From NCBI GenBank assembly GCA_001897995.1, contig MKRV01000299.1, positions 1 through 42,446 on the forward strand: DNA of 42,446 nucleotides. The letters run 5' to 3'. The notes under the pieces were generated by a model, which was given only the letters and a program-made list of their open reading frames with translations, did not search any database and had not been told where the DNA came from. This DNA comes from Alphaproteobacteria bacterium 65-37 (GTDB lineage: Bacteria; Pseudomonadota; Alphaproteobacteria; Reyranellales; Reyranellaceae). Positions 1 to 7,715 of this stretch are shown here, one piece after another. Positions within the stretch are counted from its first letter, which is position 1, and each line of letters starts with the position of its first letter. The translations under genes and the position numbers were made by a program.

Positions 1-54
1 AAGGGAAAATCTAAGACCCACCATCCCTGTCACTGGCATCAGGTCTTTCCTATT

Positions 55-171
55 CCTCTCCCCTGCAGGGGGAGAGGTTAGGTGAGGGGGCGGCCGCGTC
101 CGGGCGCTTGTGTGACCTCTGCGTCCTTCGCTTCCCCCTCACCCGGCCTCCCCCCCAAAACGGGGGAGAGG
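55..171. repeat. Palindromic intergenic repeat mosaic downstream of the oppF-like gene
   Basis: Several inverted repeats are packed here. One is CCTCTCCCC (55-63) with GGGGAGAGG (69-77) around a 5-nt loop. A second is GGTGAGGGGG (81-90) with CCCCCTCACC (134-143). A third is CTCCCCC (149-155) with GGGGGAG (162-168). The element follows the end of the minus-strand transport operon, so it could act as a 3' RNA structure. It resembles the second mosaic at 3983-4111 in composition and in having CCTCCCC/GGGGAGG arms. REP/BIME-like elements of this type are common between genes in alphaproteobacteria. I see nothing else in positions 1-193. Confidence 0.6.
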
Positions 172-193
172 AGAAGGAAAGTGGCTGTCGCGC

Positions 194-1246
194 TCAACCG
201 TGCAGGTGGCACGCCACCGCGCGGCCGCCTTCCAGGCCGTGCATCGGCGGGTCGACGGTCTTGCAGACATCCATCGCCATCGGGCAGCGCGTATGGAAGC
301 GGCAGCCCGGTGGCGGGCGCATCGCCGAGGGCACCTCGCCGGTGATGATCTGCTGCGGCCGGCCGGCCTCGACTTCGGGATCGGGGATCGGGATCGCCGC
401 CAGCAGCGCCTGCGTATAGGGGTGCAGCGGCTTGGCGTAGAGCTCGGCACGCGAGGCGATCTCGACGATGCGGCCGAGATACATCACGGCGATGCGATGG
501 CTGATATGGCGCACCACCGCGAGATCGTGGGCGATGAAGATGTAGGTGAGGCCGAGCCGCTCCTGCAGTTCCTGGAACAGGTTCACCACCTGCGCCTGGA
601 TCGAGACGTCGAGCGCCGACACCGGTTCGTCGCAGATGATCAGCGACGGTTCGAGCGCCATCGCGCGGGCGATGCCGATGCGCTGGCGCTGGCCGCCGGA
701 GAATTCGTGCGGGTAGCGGTCGGCCATGTCGGGCAGCAGCCCCACCATGTCGAGCAGCTTCGCCACCTTCTCGCGATGGACGGCGCGGCCGCCCGGCACA
801 CTGTGGACCTCGAGCGGCTCGCCCACGATCTCCGCCACCTTCATGCGCGGGTTCAGCGAGCCGAACGGATCCTGGTAGACCATCTGCATGCGCCGCCGGA
901 TCGGCCGCATGCGGGCGCGGTCGTGCCGGGTGATGTCCTGGCCCTCGAACACGACCTGGCCCGAGGTGATGTCGAGCATCTTGAGCACGGCGAGGCCGGT
1001 CGTGCTCTTGCCGCAGCCCGATTCGCCCACCAGCCCCAAAGTCTCGCCGCGGCGCACCATGAAGGAGACGCCGTCGACCGCCTTCACGCTGCCGACCTGC
1101 TTGCGCATCACGGCGCCGGCCATGACCGGGAAATGGACCTTGAGGTCGCGGACCTCGAGCACGGTCTCGGGTGTGTCGAGGCCGGAGGGGCCGACGCCGG
1201 AGGGGCCGGGATGGGAGGAGGTCGCGTCAGGCATGGAGCTGGGCAT
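194..1246 (-). CDS. Oligopeptide/dipeptide-type ABC transporter ATPase (OppF/DppF family)
   Basis: This is the second ATPase of the seven-gene import operon and should energise uptake through the two permeases at 5860-7715. Walker A is GESGCGKST, the signature is SGGQRQR and Walker B is [12 protein letters not shown]. The C-terminal extension has the oligopeptide-transporter ATPase pattern, with [14 protein letters not shown] near residue 315. At 350 residues it has the usual OppF/DppF length. The start overlaps the end of the preceding ATPase gene. ATG at 1246 gives a 20-base overlap and ATG at 1234 an 8-base overlap; neither has a clear Shine-Dalgarno, so the exact start is open. The family assignment is firm; the substrate is not visible from this protein. 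Confidence 0.93.
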   Translation of the reverse strand: MPSSMPDATSSHPGPSGVGPSGLDTPETVLEVRDLKVHFPVMAGAVMRKQVGSVKAVDGVSFMVRRGETLGLVGESGCGKSTTGLAVLKMLDITSGQVVFEGQDITRHDRARMRPIRRRMQMVYQDPFGSLNPRMKVAEIVGEPLEVHSVPGGRAVHREKVAKLLDMVGLLPDMADRYPHEFSGGQRQRIGIARAMALEPSLIICDEPVSALDVSIQAQVVNLFQELQERLGLTYIFIAHDLAVVRHISHRIAVMYLGRIVEIASRAELYAKPLHPYTQALLAAIPIPDPEVEAGRPQQIITGEVPSAMRPPPGCRFHTRCPMAMDVCKTVDPPMHGLEGGRAVACHLHG

Positions 1247-2210
1247 GGAAATGGCAGGCGGAAAGGTGGCCGGGGCTCGCCTGCGCCAGCGGCGGGCGCT
1301 CGCGGCGACAGACGTCGGCAGCGCGCTGGCAGCGCGGCGCGAACGCGCAGCCCGGCGGCAGTTGCGCGAGATTGGGCGGCTGGCCCTCGATCGGGACCAG
1401 GCGCTGGCCGGCCTCCTGGTCGAGGCGCGGGATCGAGGCCATCAGGCCGATCGTGTAGGGATGGCGCGGCCGGGCATAGATCTCGCGCGCCGGCCCCGCC
1501 TCGACGATGCGGCCGCCATACATGACGCAGACCCGGTCGGCATAGCGCGCCACCACACCGAGATCGTGCGTGATCAGGATCAGCGCCGAGTTGGCGGCCC
1601 GCGTCACTTCCTTCAGCAGTGCCAGAATCTGCGCCTGCACCGTGACATCGAGCGCCGTCGTCGGCTCGTCGGCGATGATGAGCTGCGGCTGGCAGGCCAG
1701 CGCCATGGCGATCATGGCGCGCTGGCGCATGCCGCCGGAGAACTGGTGCGGGTAGGACTTAACCCGGCTCTTGGCGTCGGGCAGACGCACGCGGCCGAGC
1801 AGCTCCGCCGCCTTGTCCATGGCGGCCGCCCATGGTGTCTTGCGGTGCAGGTTGATCGGCTCGGCGATCTGCAGCCCCACCGTCAGCGAGGGATTGAGCG
1901 AGCTCATCGGCTCCTGGAAGATCATGGCGATGCGGTTGCCGCGGATCGCGCGGATCGCCTGGTCGCCGAGCTTCAGGAGATCCTGGCCGTCGAACACGAC
2001 TTCGCCCGCGGTGATGCGGCCGGGCGGCTGCGGGATCAGCCGCAGAATCGACATCGCCGTGATGCTCTTGCCGGAGCCCGATTCGCCCACGATGGCGAGC
2101 GTCTCGCCGGCGGCCAGATCGAAGGAAACGTCGTCGACCGCCTTGACCGTGCCGCGCTCGGTGCGGAACTCGGTCGACAGATGCCGGACGCTGAGCAGAG
2201 GCGCGCCCAT
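1227..2210 (-). CDS. Oligopeptide/dipeptide-type ABC transporter ATPase (OppD/DppD family)
   Basis: First of the paired ATPases of the import system. It has Walker A (GESGSGKS, about residue 43), signature [11 protein letters not shown], Walker [13 protein letters not shown] and the H-loop ILITHDLG. The C-terminal cysteine pattern [14 protein letters not shown] is typical of the oligopeptide-type ATPase extension. At 327 residues it matches OppD/DppD length. ATG at 2210 fits the family N-terminus, and the 31-bp gap to the upstream binding-protein gene supports one operon. In this family both ATPases form a heterodimer on the inner face of the membrane. Confidence 0.93.
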   Translation of the reverse strand: MGAPLLSVRHLSTEFRTERGTVKAVDDVSFDLAAGETLAIVGESGSGKSITAMSILRLIPQPPGRITAGEVVFDGQDLLKLGDQAIRAIRGNRIAMIFQEPMSSLNPSLTVGLQIAEPINLHRKTPWAAAMDKAAELLGRVRLPDAKSRVKSYPHQFSGGMRQRAMIAMALACQPQLIIADEPTTALDVTVQAQILALLKEVTRAANSALILITHDLGVVARYADRVCVMYGGRIVEAGPAREIYARPRHPYTIGLMASIPRLDQEAGQRLVPIEGQPPNLAQLPPGCAFAPRCQRAADVCRRERPPLAQASPGHLSACHFHAQLHA

Positions 2211-2241
2211 CAGGCGCGCCTCTCTACGCGATACACCATGC

Positions 2242-3957
2242 TCAATGACCCATCTTCTTCTTCATCTCCTGGTCGACCCAGATGCGGGCATAGATCGGGC
2301 CGGGCCGCAGCGAGCCCGCGCTCATCTCGCCGCCGTAGTTCTTCACCCACGGCCACCACGCGGCATAGACGTAGGGCGTCGGCAGCCAGAGGTAAGGTGC
2401 GGCATCCATGATCTCGACCGTCATCTCGCGCAGCAGCTGCTTGCGCTTGGCTTCGTCCCGGGTGCGATAGACCTCGTCCATCTTGGCGTCGAACTTGGGG
2501 TCCGAGTAGATCGACGGGTTCCAGGTCTGGCCCGACACGAAGCTCTTGCGGATCGAGGTCGTGGGGTTGGTGTGGCTGCTGTTCATCAGATAGCCCGCCT
2601 CGTGCTTGCGCGTCGTCATGGCCGACAGGAACGCACCGTACTCGGTGGGCTTCAGCTCGGCCTTGATGCCGACCTGCTCGAGATAGGCGGCGATCAGCGG
2701 CGCCAGCTCGACATGATCGGCCGAGCAGGAACAGAACTGCATCTTGAAGGTGAAGCCGTTGGGATAGCCCGCCTCCTTCAGGAGCTCCTTCGCCTTCTTG
2801 GGGTCGTAGGTGTAAAGCTCCTTCACCGAGGCCGGCATCTTGTCGAGCGAATCGAAATAGCCGTCCCAGTCGGGATACATCGGATAGGCGTGCATCTCCG
2901 CCTCGCCGGTGTAATGCGCTTCGATGATCTCCTTCTTGTTCACCGCCATGTTGATGGCGCGGCGCACGCGGATGTCGTCGAACGGCTTGGTGTCGGTTCG
3001 AAGCGCCATGAAGGAACCCAGGATCGACAGGCGCTTGGCGAACTGCAGCTGCGGCGCGCTCTTCTTCAGTTCGGGGATGTTGCGTGCGTTGATCGTCTCC
3101 AGGAGGTCGAGCTTGGCCGTGCGGATGGCGGCGAGCTGCGTGGCCTCGTCCTTGATGGTGCGGTAGACCAGCTTGTCGAGGAACGGCAGCTTGTATTCCT
3201 GGCCGCCGAGCTTCTCCTTGTCCCAGTAGATCGGGTTCTTGGTATAGGTGTTTGAGTTGCCGGCGACGAAGTCGGTCAGCATGAACGGGCCGGTGCCGTT
3301 CACATTCTTCCAGTTGTTCGGCCCGGCATCGACCACCTCCTTGGGCGTGATGGTCGTGTAGAAGCCCCAGGCCAGCCGATAATCCCACTCGGCATTGTAT
3401 TCCTTCAAATTGAACACGACGGTGTACTTGTCGCGCGCCACGACGGAGCCGACGAAGTCGTAGTAGCCGCCGATATGCTTGGGGCTGGAGCGCAGGCGAT
3501 TGAAGGCATAGGCCACGTCTTCGGCCGTCAGCTCGCGCGAGGCCATCACGCCCGGCTTCTCCGGAAACATGATGCCCTTGCGCAGGGTGAAGACCACGGA
3601 GAGCGGATTGTCGACCAGCTCCCACTTCTCGGCGATCTCGCCACGCTGCGCCTCGGTCGCGAGGTAGGCGTCGGCGACGAAGGGATGCTTGCCGCCCTTG
3701 CGCACGCTCTTGTCGAGATCGGCGGCGATCAGCTGTTCGTAGAACTGGCCGGTGTCGTGGTTCAGCTTCCAGTTCCAGTCGTGCGGATCCCAGGAGAGGG
3801 CGGAGAGCGTCACGAACATGGTGCCCACTTCGAGCGTGCCGCCATATTGCGGCTTGGCTCCATCCTTGTTGGCATCTTGAGCCTGGACTCCGCCGACGCA
3901 AAGCAACGCTGCCGCCGCGGCGCCCAGCAGCGCCCGCCTGAAGGTCGTCTCGTACAT
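2242..3957 (-). CDS. ABC transporter substrate-binding protein, family 5 (second tandem copy)
   Basis: Periplasmic solute-binding protein of the peptide/nickel family (SBP_bac_5), 571 residues. It begins with a signal peptide (MYETTFRRALLGAAAAALLCVGG..., cleavage likely near AQA/QD) and then KPQYGGTLEVGT. It is a paralog of the protein encoded at 4115-5830: both are 571 residues and share blocks such as WKLNHDTG, FPEKPGVM and NVNGTGPFMLTDF, plus an identical C-terminus (PIYARIWVDQEMKKKMGH). A Cys-Ser-Cys segment (FCSCSADHVEL, about residue 407) is shared by both. GGAGG precedes the ATG at 3957. Two binding proteins serving one permease pair suggests broadened or split substrate range. The ligand is unknown. 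Confidence 0.92.
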   Translation of the reverse strand: MYETTFRRALLGAAAAALLCVGGVQAQDANKDGAKPQYGGTLEVGTMFVTLSALSWDPHDWNWKLNHDTGQFYEQLIAADLDKSVRKGGKHPFVADAYLATEAQRGEIAEKWELVDNPLSVVFTLRKGIMFPEKPGVMASRELTAEDVAYAFNRLRSSPKHIGGYYDFVGSVVARDKYTVVFNLKEYNAEWDYRLAWGFYTTITPKEVVDAGPNNWKNVNGTGPFMLTDFVAGNSNTYTKNPIYWDKEKLGGQEYKLPFLDKLVYRTIKDEATQLAAIRTAKLDLLETINARNIPELKKSAPQLQFAKRLSILGSFMALRTDTKPFDDIRVRRAINMAVNKKEIIEAHYTGEAEMHAYPMYPDWDGYFDSLDKMPASVKELYTYDPKKAKELLKEAGYPNGFTFKMQFCSCSADHVELAPLIAAYLEQVGIKAELKPTEYGAFLSAMTTRKHEAGYLMNSSHTNPTTSIRKSFVSGQTWNPSIYSDPKFDAKMDEVYRTRDEAKRKQLLREMTVEIMDAAPYLWLPTPYVYAAWWPWVKNYGGEMSAGSLRPGPIYARIWVDQEMKKKMGH

Positions 3958-3982
3958 GTGCGTCCTCCTCTCTCTTGGTTCT

Positions 3983-4111
3983 CCTCCCCTTCGCGGATTC
4001 CGCGAAGGGGAGGTGCCGCCGTAATCGGCGGCGGAGGGGGTCGTGCTTCTTCGGCAACACCCCCTCCGCCCGCGACTACGCGGGCACCTCCCCCGCGGAA
4101 CGCGGGGGAGG
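3983..4111. repeat. Palindromic repeat mosaic between the two binding-protein genes
   Basis: A run of back-to-back inverted repeats: CCTCCCCTTCGCGG/CCGCGAAGGGGAGG (3983-4013, 14-bp arms, 3-nt loop); GCCGCCG/CGGCGGC (4015-4032); GGCGGAGGGGGT/ACCCCCTCCGCC (4030-4041 with 4059-4070); GCCCGCG/CGCGGGC (4068-4085); and CCTCCCCCGCG/CGCGGGGGAGG (4087-4111). It fills almost the whole gap between the stop of the first binding-protein gene (4115) and the start of the second (3957). It has a BIME-like layout. In the transcript it would form stable hairpins that could attenuate the second gene or protect upstream mRNA; that role is inferred. Confidence 0.75.
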
Positions 4112-4114
4112 ACG

Positions 4115-5830
4115 TTAATGACCCATCTTCTTCTTCATCTCCTGATCGACCCAGATGCGGGCGTAGATCGGCGCAGGGCGGACGGCGCCGGCGCGCAGTT
4201 CGCCGTCGTAGTTCTTCACCCACGGCCACCACGCCGCGTAATTGTAGGGAATCGGCAGCCAGATATAGGGTGCCTTGTCGACGATCTCGGTGGTCATCTC
4301 GCGCAGCATCTTCTGGCGCTTGGCCTCGTCGGGCTCGCGATAGACCTCGTCGATCTTCTTGTCGAAGGCGGGATCGGACCAGCCCGAAGGGTTCCACATC
4401 TGGCCGGTGCCGAAGCTCTTGCGGATGGTGGTGATCGGGTTGGTGTGGCCGTTGTTCATGAAATAGGCCGGCGTCATCGTCTTCGAACTCATCGCCGACA
4501 GGAAGGCGCCGTACTCCATGGGCTGGATCTCGAGCTTGACGCCGACCTGCTCGAGGTAGCCCGCCACCAGCGGCAGCAGGTCCATATGGTCGGCGTTGCA
4601 CGAGCAGACCTGGACCTTGGTGGTGAAGCCCTTGGGAAAGCCCGCCTCGGCCAGCAGCTTCTTGGCCTTGGCCGGATCGTACTTGAAGAGCTCCTGCACC
4701 GAGGCCGGCTGCTTGTCGAGCGGTTCGAAGTAGCCGACGTAATCGGGATGCTGCGGATAGGCGAACAGCTCGGCATTGCCGTTGTAGTAGGCCTGGACGA
4801 TCTCCTGCTTGTTCACCGCGTAGTTCAGGGCGCGGCGCACGCGGACGTCCTTGAAGGGACCGTCGACATCGACCCGCATCGCCATGAAGGTGCCGGACTG
4901 GTTCAGCCAGCGGCTCCATTTGAGCTGCGGCGCGCTCTTCTTCAGCGAGTCGACATTCTGCCAGCGGATGTTCTCCAGCATGTCGAGCTTGCCGGTGCGC
5001 AGCGCCGTGACGTAGGTCGCCTCGTCCTTGATGGTGCGGTAGGTCACCTTGTCGACGAAGGGCAGCTTGTACTCCTGCCCACCGATCTTCTCGACGCCCC
5101 AGTAATCCGGGTTCTTCGTGTAGGTGTTGGAGTTGCCGGGGATGAAGTCGGTCAGCATGAACGGGCCGGTGCCGTTTACGTTCTTCCAGTTGGTGGCGCC
5201 GGCGTCGGCCACTTCCTTCGGATGGATCGCCGAGTAGTAGCCCCAGCCGAACTGGTAATCCCATTCGGCGAAGTAGTGCTTCATGTAGAAGACGACGGTG
5301 TGGGGATCGGGCGCCTCGACCTTCTCGATATGGTCGAAGTAGCCCAGCAGGCGCTTGGGGCTCTTGTTCAGCCGGTTGAAGGTGAAGAGGATGTCCTCGG
5401 CGGTGAAGTCGCGCTTCTTCATCACGCCCGGCTTCTCGGGGAACACCACGCCCTTGCGCACCTTCATCTCTACGCGCAGCGGATCCTGCTTCCATTCCCA
5501 GGATTCGATCAGCTCGCCGCGGATGGCGTCGGTCGGCAGCCAGGCATCGGGCACGAAGTTGTAGGGCCCGCCTGCCTTCTTGCTCTTGGAGAGGTCGCCG
5601 GCGAAGAGCTGTTCGTAGAACATGCCGGTGTCGTGGTTGAGCTTCCAGTTGAAGTCGGCGGGATCCCAGGAAAGCGCCGTCAGGGTGACGTAGACCGTGC
5701 CGATCTCCAGCGACCCGCCATATTGCGGCTTCTGGCCGTTCTCGGCGCGCGCCGCGCCGCCCGCAGTCACACCCGCCAGCATCATTGCGCCCATCGCTCC
5801 CGCGAGCAGCGCACCCTTCAATCCCTTCAC
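4115..5830 (-). CDS. ABC transporter substrate-binding protein, family 5 (first tandem copy)
   Basis: Periplasmic solute-binding protein of 571 residues, paralogous and equal in length to the downstream copy. The start chosen is GTG at 5830, preceded by GGGAGGAC; it gives a clean signal peptide (VKGLKGALLAGAMGAMMLAG, ending near ARA/EN). The reading frame is open further upstream, but that part overlaps the permease gene and has no signal sequence. It shares the CSC segment (VCSCNADHMDL) and the C-terminus IYARIWVDQEMKKKMGH with the second copy. The 3' ends are also very similar in nucleotides, pointing to tandem duplication and perhaps gene conversion. It lies 29 bp after the OppC-type permease gene. 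Confidence 0.92.
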   Translation of the reverse strand: MKGLKGALLAGAMGAMMLAGVTAGGAARAENGQKPQYGGSLEIGTVYVTLTALSWDPADFNWKLNHDTGMFYEQLFAGDLSKSKKAGGPYNFVPDAWLPTDAIRGELIESWEWKQDPLRVEMKVRKGVVFPEKPGVMKKRDFTAEDILFTFNRLNKSPKRLLGYFDHIEKVEAPDPHTVVFYMKHYFAEWDYQFGWGYYSAIHPKEVADAGATNWKNVNGTGPFMLTDFIPGNSNTYTKNPDYWGVEKIGGQEYKLPFVDKVTYRTIKDEATYVTALRTGKLDMLENIRWQNVDSLKKSAPQLKWSRWLNQSGTFMAMRVDVDGPFKDVRVRRALNYAVNKQEIVQAYYNGNAELFAYPQHPDYVGYFEPLDKQPASVQELFKYDPAKAKKLLAEAGFPKGFTTKVQVCSCNADHMDLLPLVAGYLEQVGVKLEIQPMEYGAFLSAMSSKTMTPAYFMNNGHTNPITTIRKSFGTGQMWNPSGWSDPAFDKKIDEVYREPDEAKRQKMLREMTTEIVDKAPYIWLPIPYNYAAWWPWVKNYDGELRAGAVRPAPIYARIWVDQEMKKKMGH

Positions 5831-5859
5831 GTCGTCCTCCCTTTCCCCGTCTTGTTCCT

Positions 5860-6759
5860 TCAGCGGCTGCCGCGCATGCGCGGATCGAGCAGATCGCGCA
5901 GCGCGTCGCCGAACACATTGATGGCGTAGACCACGATGGTGATGCAGAGGCCGGGCGCCAGCGCGAGCCACGGCGCCAGATACATGAACGAGCGGCCCGA
6001 GCCCGACAGCATGCCGCCCCAGGTCGGGGCCGGCGGCGGCACGCCGAGGCCGAGGAAGGCGAGGCCCGATTCGGCCAGGATCACCGCGCCGACGCGGGTC
6101 GTGAACAGCACGATCACCGGCGCCATCACGTTGGGCAGGATGTGCTTCCACAGGATGCGCGGCAGCGAGGCGCCGGTCGATTGCGCGGCGTGCACGTAGG
6201 GGTTCTCGCGCACCGACAGCACGGCGCCGCGCACGATGCGGCTGCCGCCGATGCCGTAGAGCAGCCCCAGCAGCACGATGACCGGGCCCATGCCCGGCCC
6301 GACCACCGACACGACCACGATCAGGATGATGAGGTCGGGGAAGCTCATCCAGGCATCGACGAAGCGCTGCATCACCATGTCGAACTTGCCGCCGAGATAG
6401 CCCGAGACGACCCCGATGAAGACCGAGACCACGGTGGCCAGCGCGGCGGCCGACAGGCCGATGATCACCGAGAGCTGCGCGCCGTAGAGACAGCGCGAGA
6501 GCACGTCGCGGCCGAGATTGTCGGTGCCCAGCCAGAACTTCTCGCCGGGCGGCTTCAGGCGGTTGACCGGGCTGATCTGGTTGTAGCCGTAGGGTGCCAG
6601 CACGTCGGCAAAGATGCCGCAGAACAGGAAGATGACGCAGATCACGAAGCCGAAGGCACCGAGCGGCTTGTCGCGGAACAGGCGACCGATGAAATGGAGC
6701 GTGCCGCCCGAGGCGGTGCGGCGCGCTGGCGGGGCGGTGGTTTCGGCGACGGCGACCAT
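5860..6759 (-). CDS. ABC transporter permease, OppC/DppC family
   Basis: Inner-membrane permease subunit of the peptide-type importer, 299 residues. It has the OppC N-terminal domain (first membrane segment GAFGFVICVIFLFCGIFADVLAP), the conserved PPGEKFWLGTDNLGRDVLSR block before the permease core, and further membrane segments. The coupling-helix region reads ENPYVHAAQSTGASLPRILWKHILPN, the EAA-type loop that contacts the ATPase. The start ATG at 6759 shares its A with the stop of the upstream permease gene (TGATG), which implies translational coupling. Confidence 0.95.
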   Translation of the reverse strand: MVAVAETTAPPARRTASGGTLHFIGRLFRDKPLGAFGFVICVIFLFCGIFADVLAPYGYNQISPVNRLKPPGEKFWLGTDNLGRDVLSRCLYGAQLSVIIGLSAAALATVVSVFIGVVSGYLGGKFDMVMQRFVDAWMSFPDLIILIVVVSVVGPGMGPVIVLLGLLYGIGGSRIVRGAVLSVRENPYVHAAQSTGASLPRILWKHILPNVMAPVIVLFTTRVGAVILAESGLAFLGLGVPPPAPTWGGMLSGSGRSFMYLAPWLALAPGLCITIVVYAINVFGDALRDLLDPRMRGSR

Positions 6760-7715
6760 CAGCGGTACCTCACCTTGGGATCGAGCAGGCCGTAACTGAG
6801 ATCGACCAGCAGGTTGATGAAGACGACGGCGACGCCCACGATCAGGAACACGCCGGTGATGATCGGATAGTCACGCTGACCGACCGCCTCGAGCAGCAGC
6901 AGCCCCATGCCTGGGATGACGAAGATCTGCTCCATGATCACCGCGCCGCCGAACAGCACCGGCGCCTGCAGGCCGACCAGGGTCACCACCGGAATCAAGG
7001 CGTTGCGCAGTGCATGGCGGATGATGGTGGTGCGCGGCGCCAGCCCCTTGGCGAGCGCGGTGCGGATGTAATCCTGGCGCATCACCTCCAGCATCATGGT
7101 GCGGGTGAGCCGCATGGTGACCGCCGAGAACGCCTTGCCCAGGATCAGCGCCGGGATGGCCATCTGGGCGAGGTTCTTCAAGGGATCCTGGCTGAAGGGC
7201 GTGAACTTCACCTCCGGCGACCAGCCCCACCAGATCGAGGGAAAGACCATCACCAGCGTGCCGACCCAGAAGCCCGGCAGGGCCAGCGCCAGGATGGCGA
7301 AGGAGCGCGTGACGTAGTCGCCGATCGTGTCCTGGGAAACGGCGGAGTAGACGCCGATCGGAATGCCGACCACCAGCGCCACGATCAGCGCCATGATGCC
7401 GAGCTCGAAGGTGATCGGCAGGCGATGCAGGATCTCCTCCATCACCGGCGTGTTCTGCCACAGCGACTTGCCGAGGCTGCCCTCGAACAGGATGGCGCCG
7501 ACCCAGCGGAAATACTGCGACACCACCGGCTGATCGAGGCCGAGGGCGGCTTCGAGCTGCTCGCGGCTCTTCTTGTCGGCGCCGATGTCGTTGCTCGACA
7601 GCATCAGGTCGATGATGTCGCCGGGGATCAGCCGCACGGTGACGAACACGATCAGGCTGGCGAAGATCAGGGTCGGCACCAGCGCCAGCACGCGGCGGAT
7701 GATGTAGGCCTGCAT
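6759..7715 (-). CDS. ABC transporter permease, OppB/DppB family
   Basis: Inner-membrane permease subunit, 318 residues. The start is ATG at 7715, which shares one base with the stop of the ligase gene (TGATG) and gives the classic family N-terminus MQAYIIRRVLALVPTLIF followed by FVTVRLIPGD. The EAA loop region is RQDYIRTALAKGLAPRTTIIRHALRNALIP, and the C-terminus DLSYGLLDPKVRYR is typical. An upstream in-frame extension exists but overlaps the ligase gene and has no family sequence, so it was not used. It pairs with the OppC-type protein to form the membrane channel. Confidence 0.95.
   Translation of the reverse strand: MQAYIIRRVLALVPTLIFASLIVFVTVRLIPGDIIDLMLSSNDIGADKKSREQLEAALGLDQPVVSQYFRWVGAILFEGSLGKSLWQNTPVMEEILHRLPITFELGIMALIVALVVGIPIGVYSAVSQDTIGDYVTRSFAILALALPGFWVGTLVMVFPSIWWGWSPEVKFTPFSQDPLKNLAQMAIPALILGKAFSAVTMRLTRTMMLEVMRQDYIRTALAKGLAPRTTIIRHALRNALIPVVTLVGLQAPVLFGGAVIMEQIFVIPGMGLLLLEAVGQRDYPIITGVFLIVGVAVVFINLLVDLSYGLLDPKVRYR

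Noticed and set aside
3810..5918. Long open frame overlapping the first binding-protein gene on the same strand
   Set aside because: It is the out-of-frame shadow of the 571-residue protein, rich in Arg, Gly and Ala without signal or fold.
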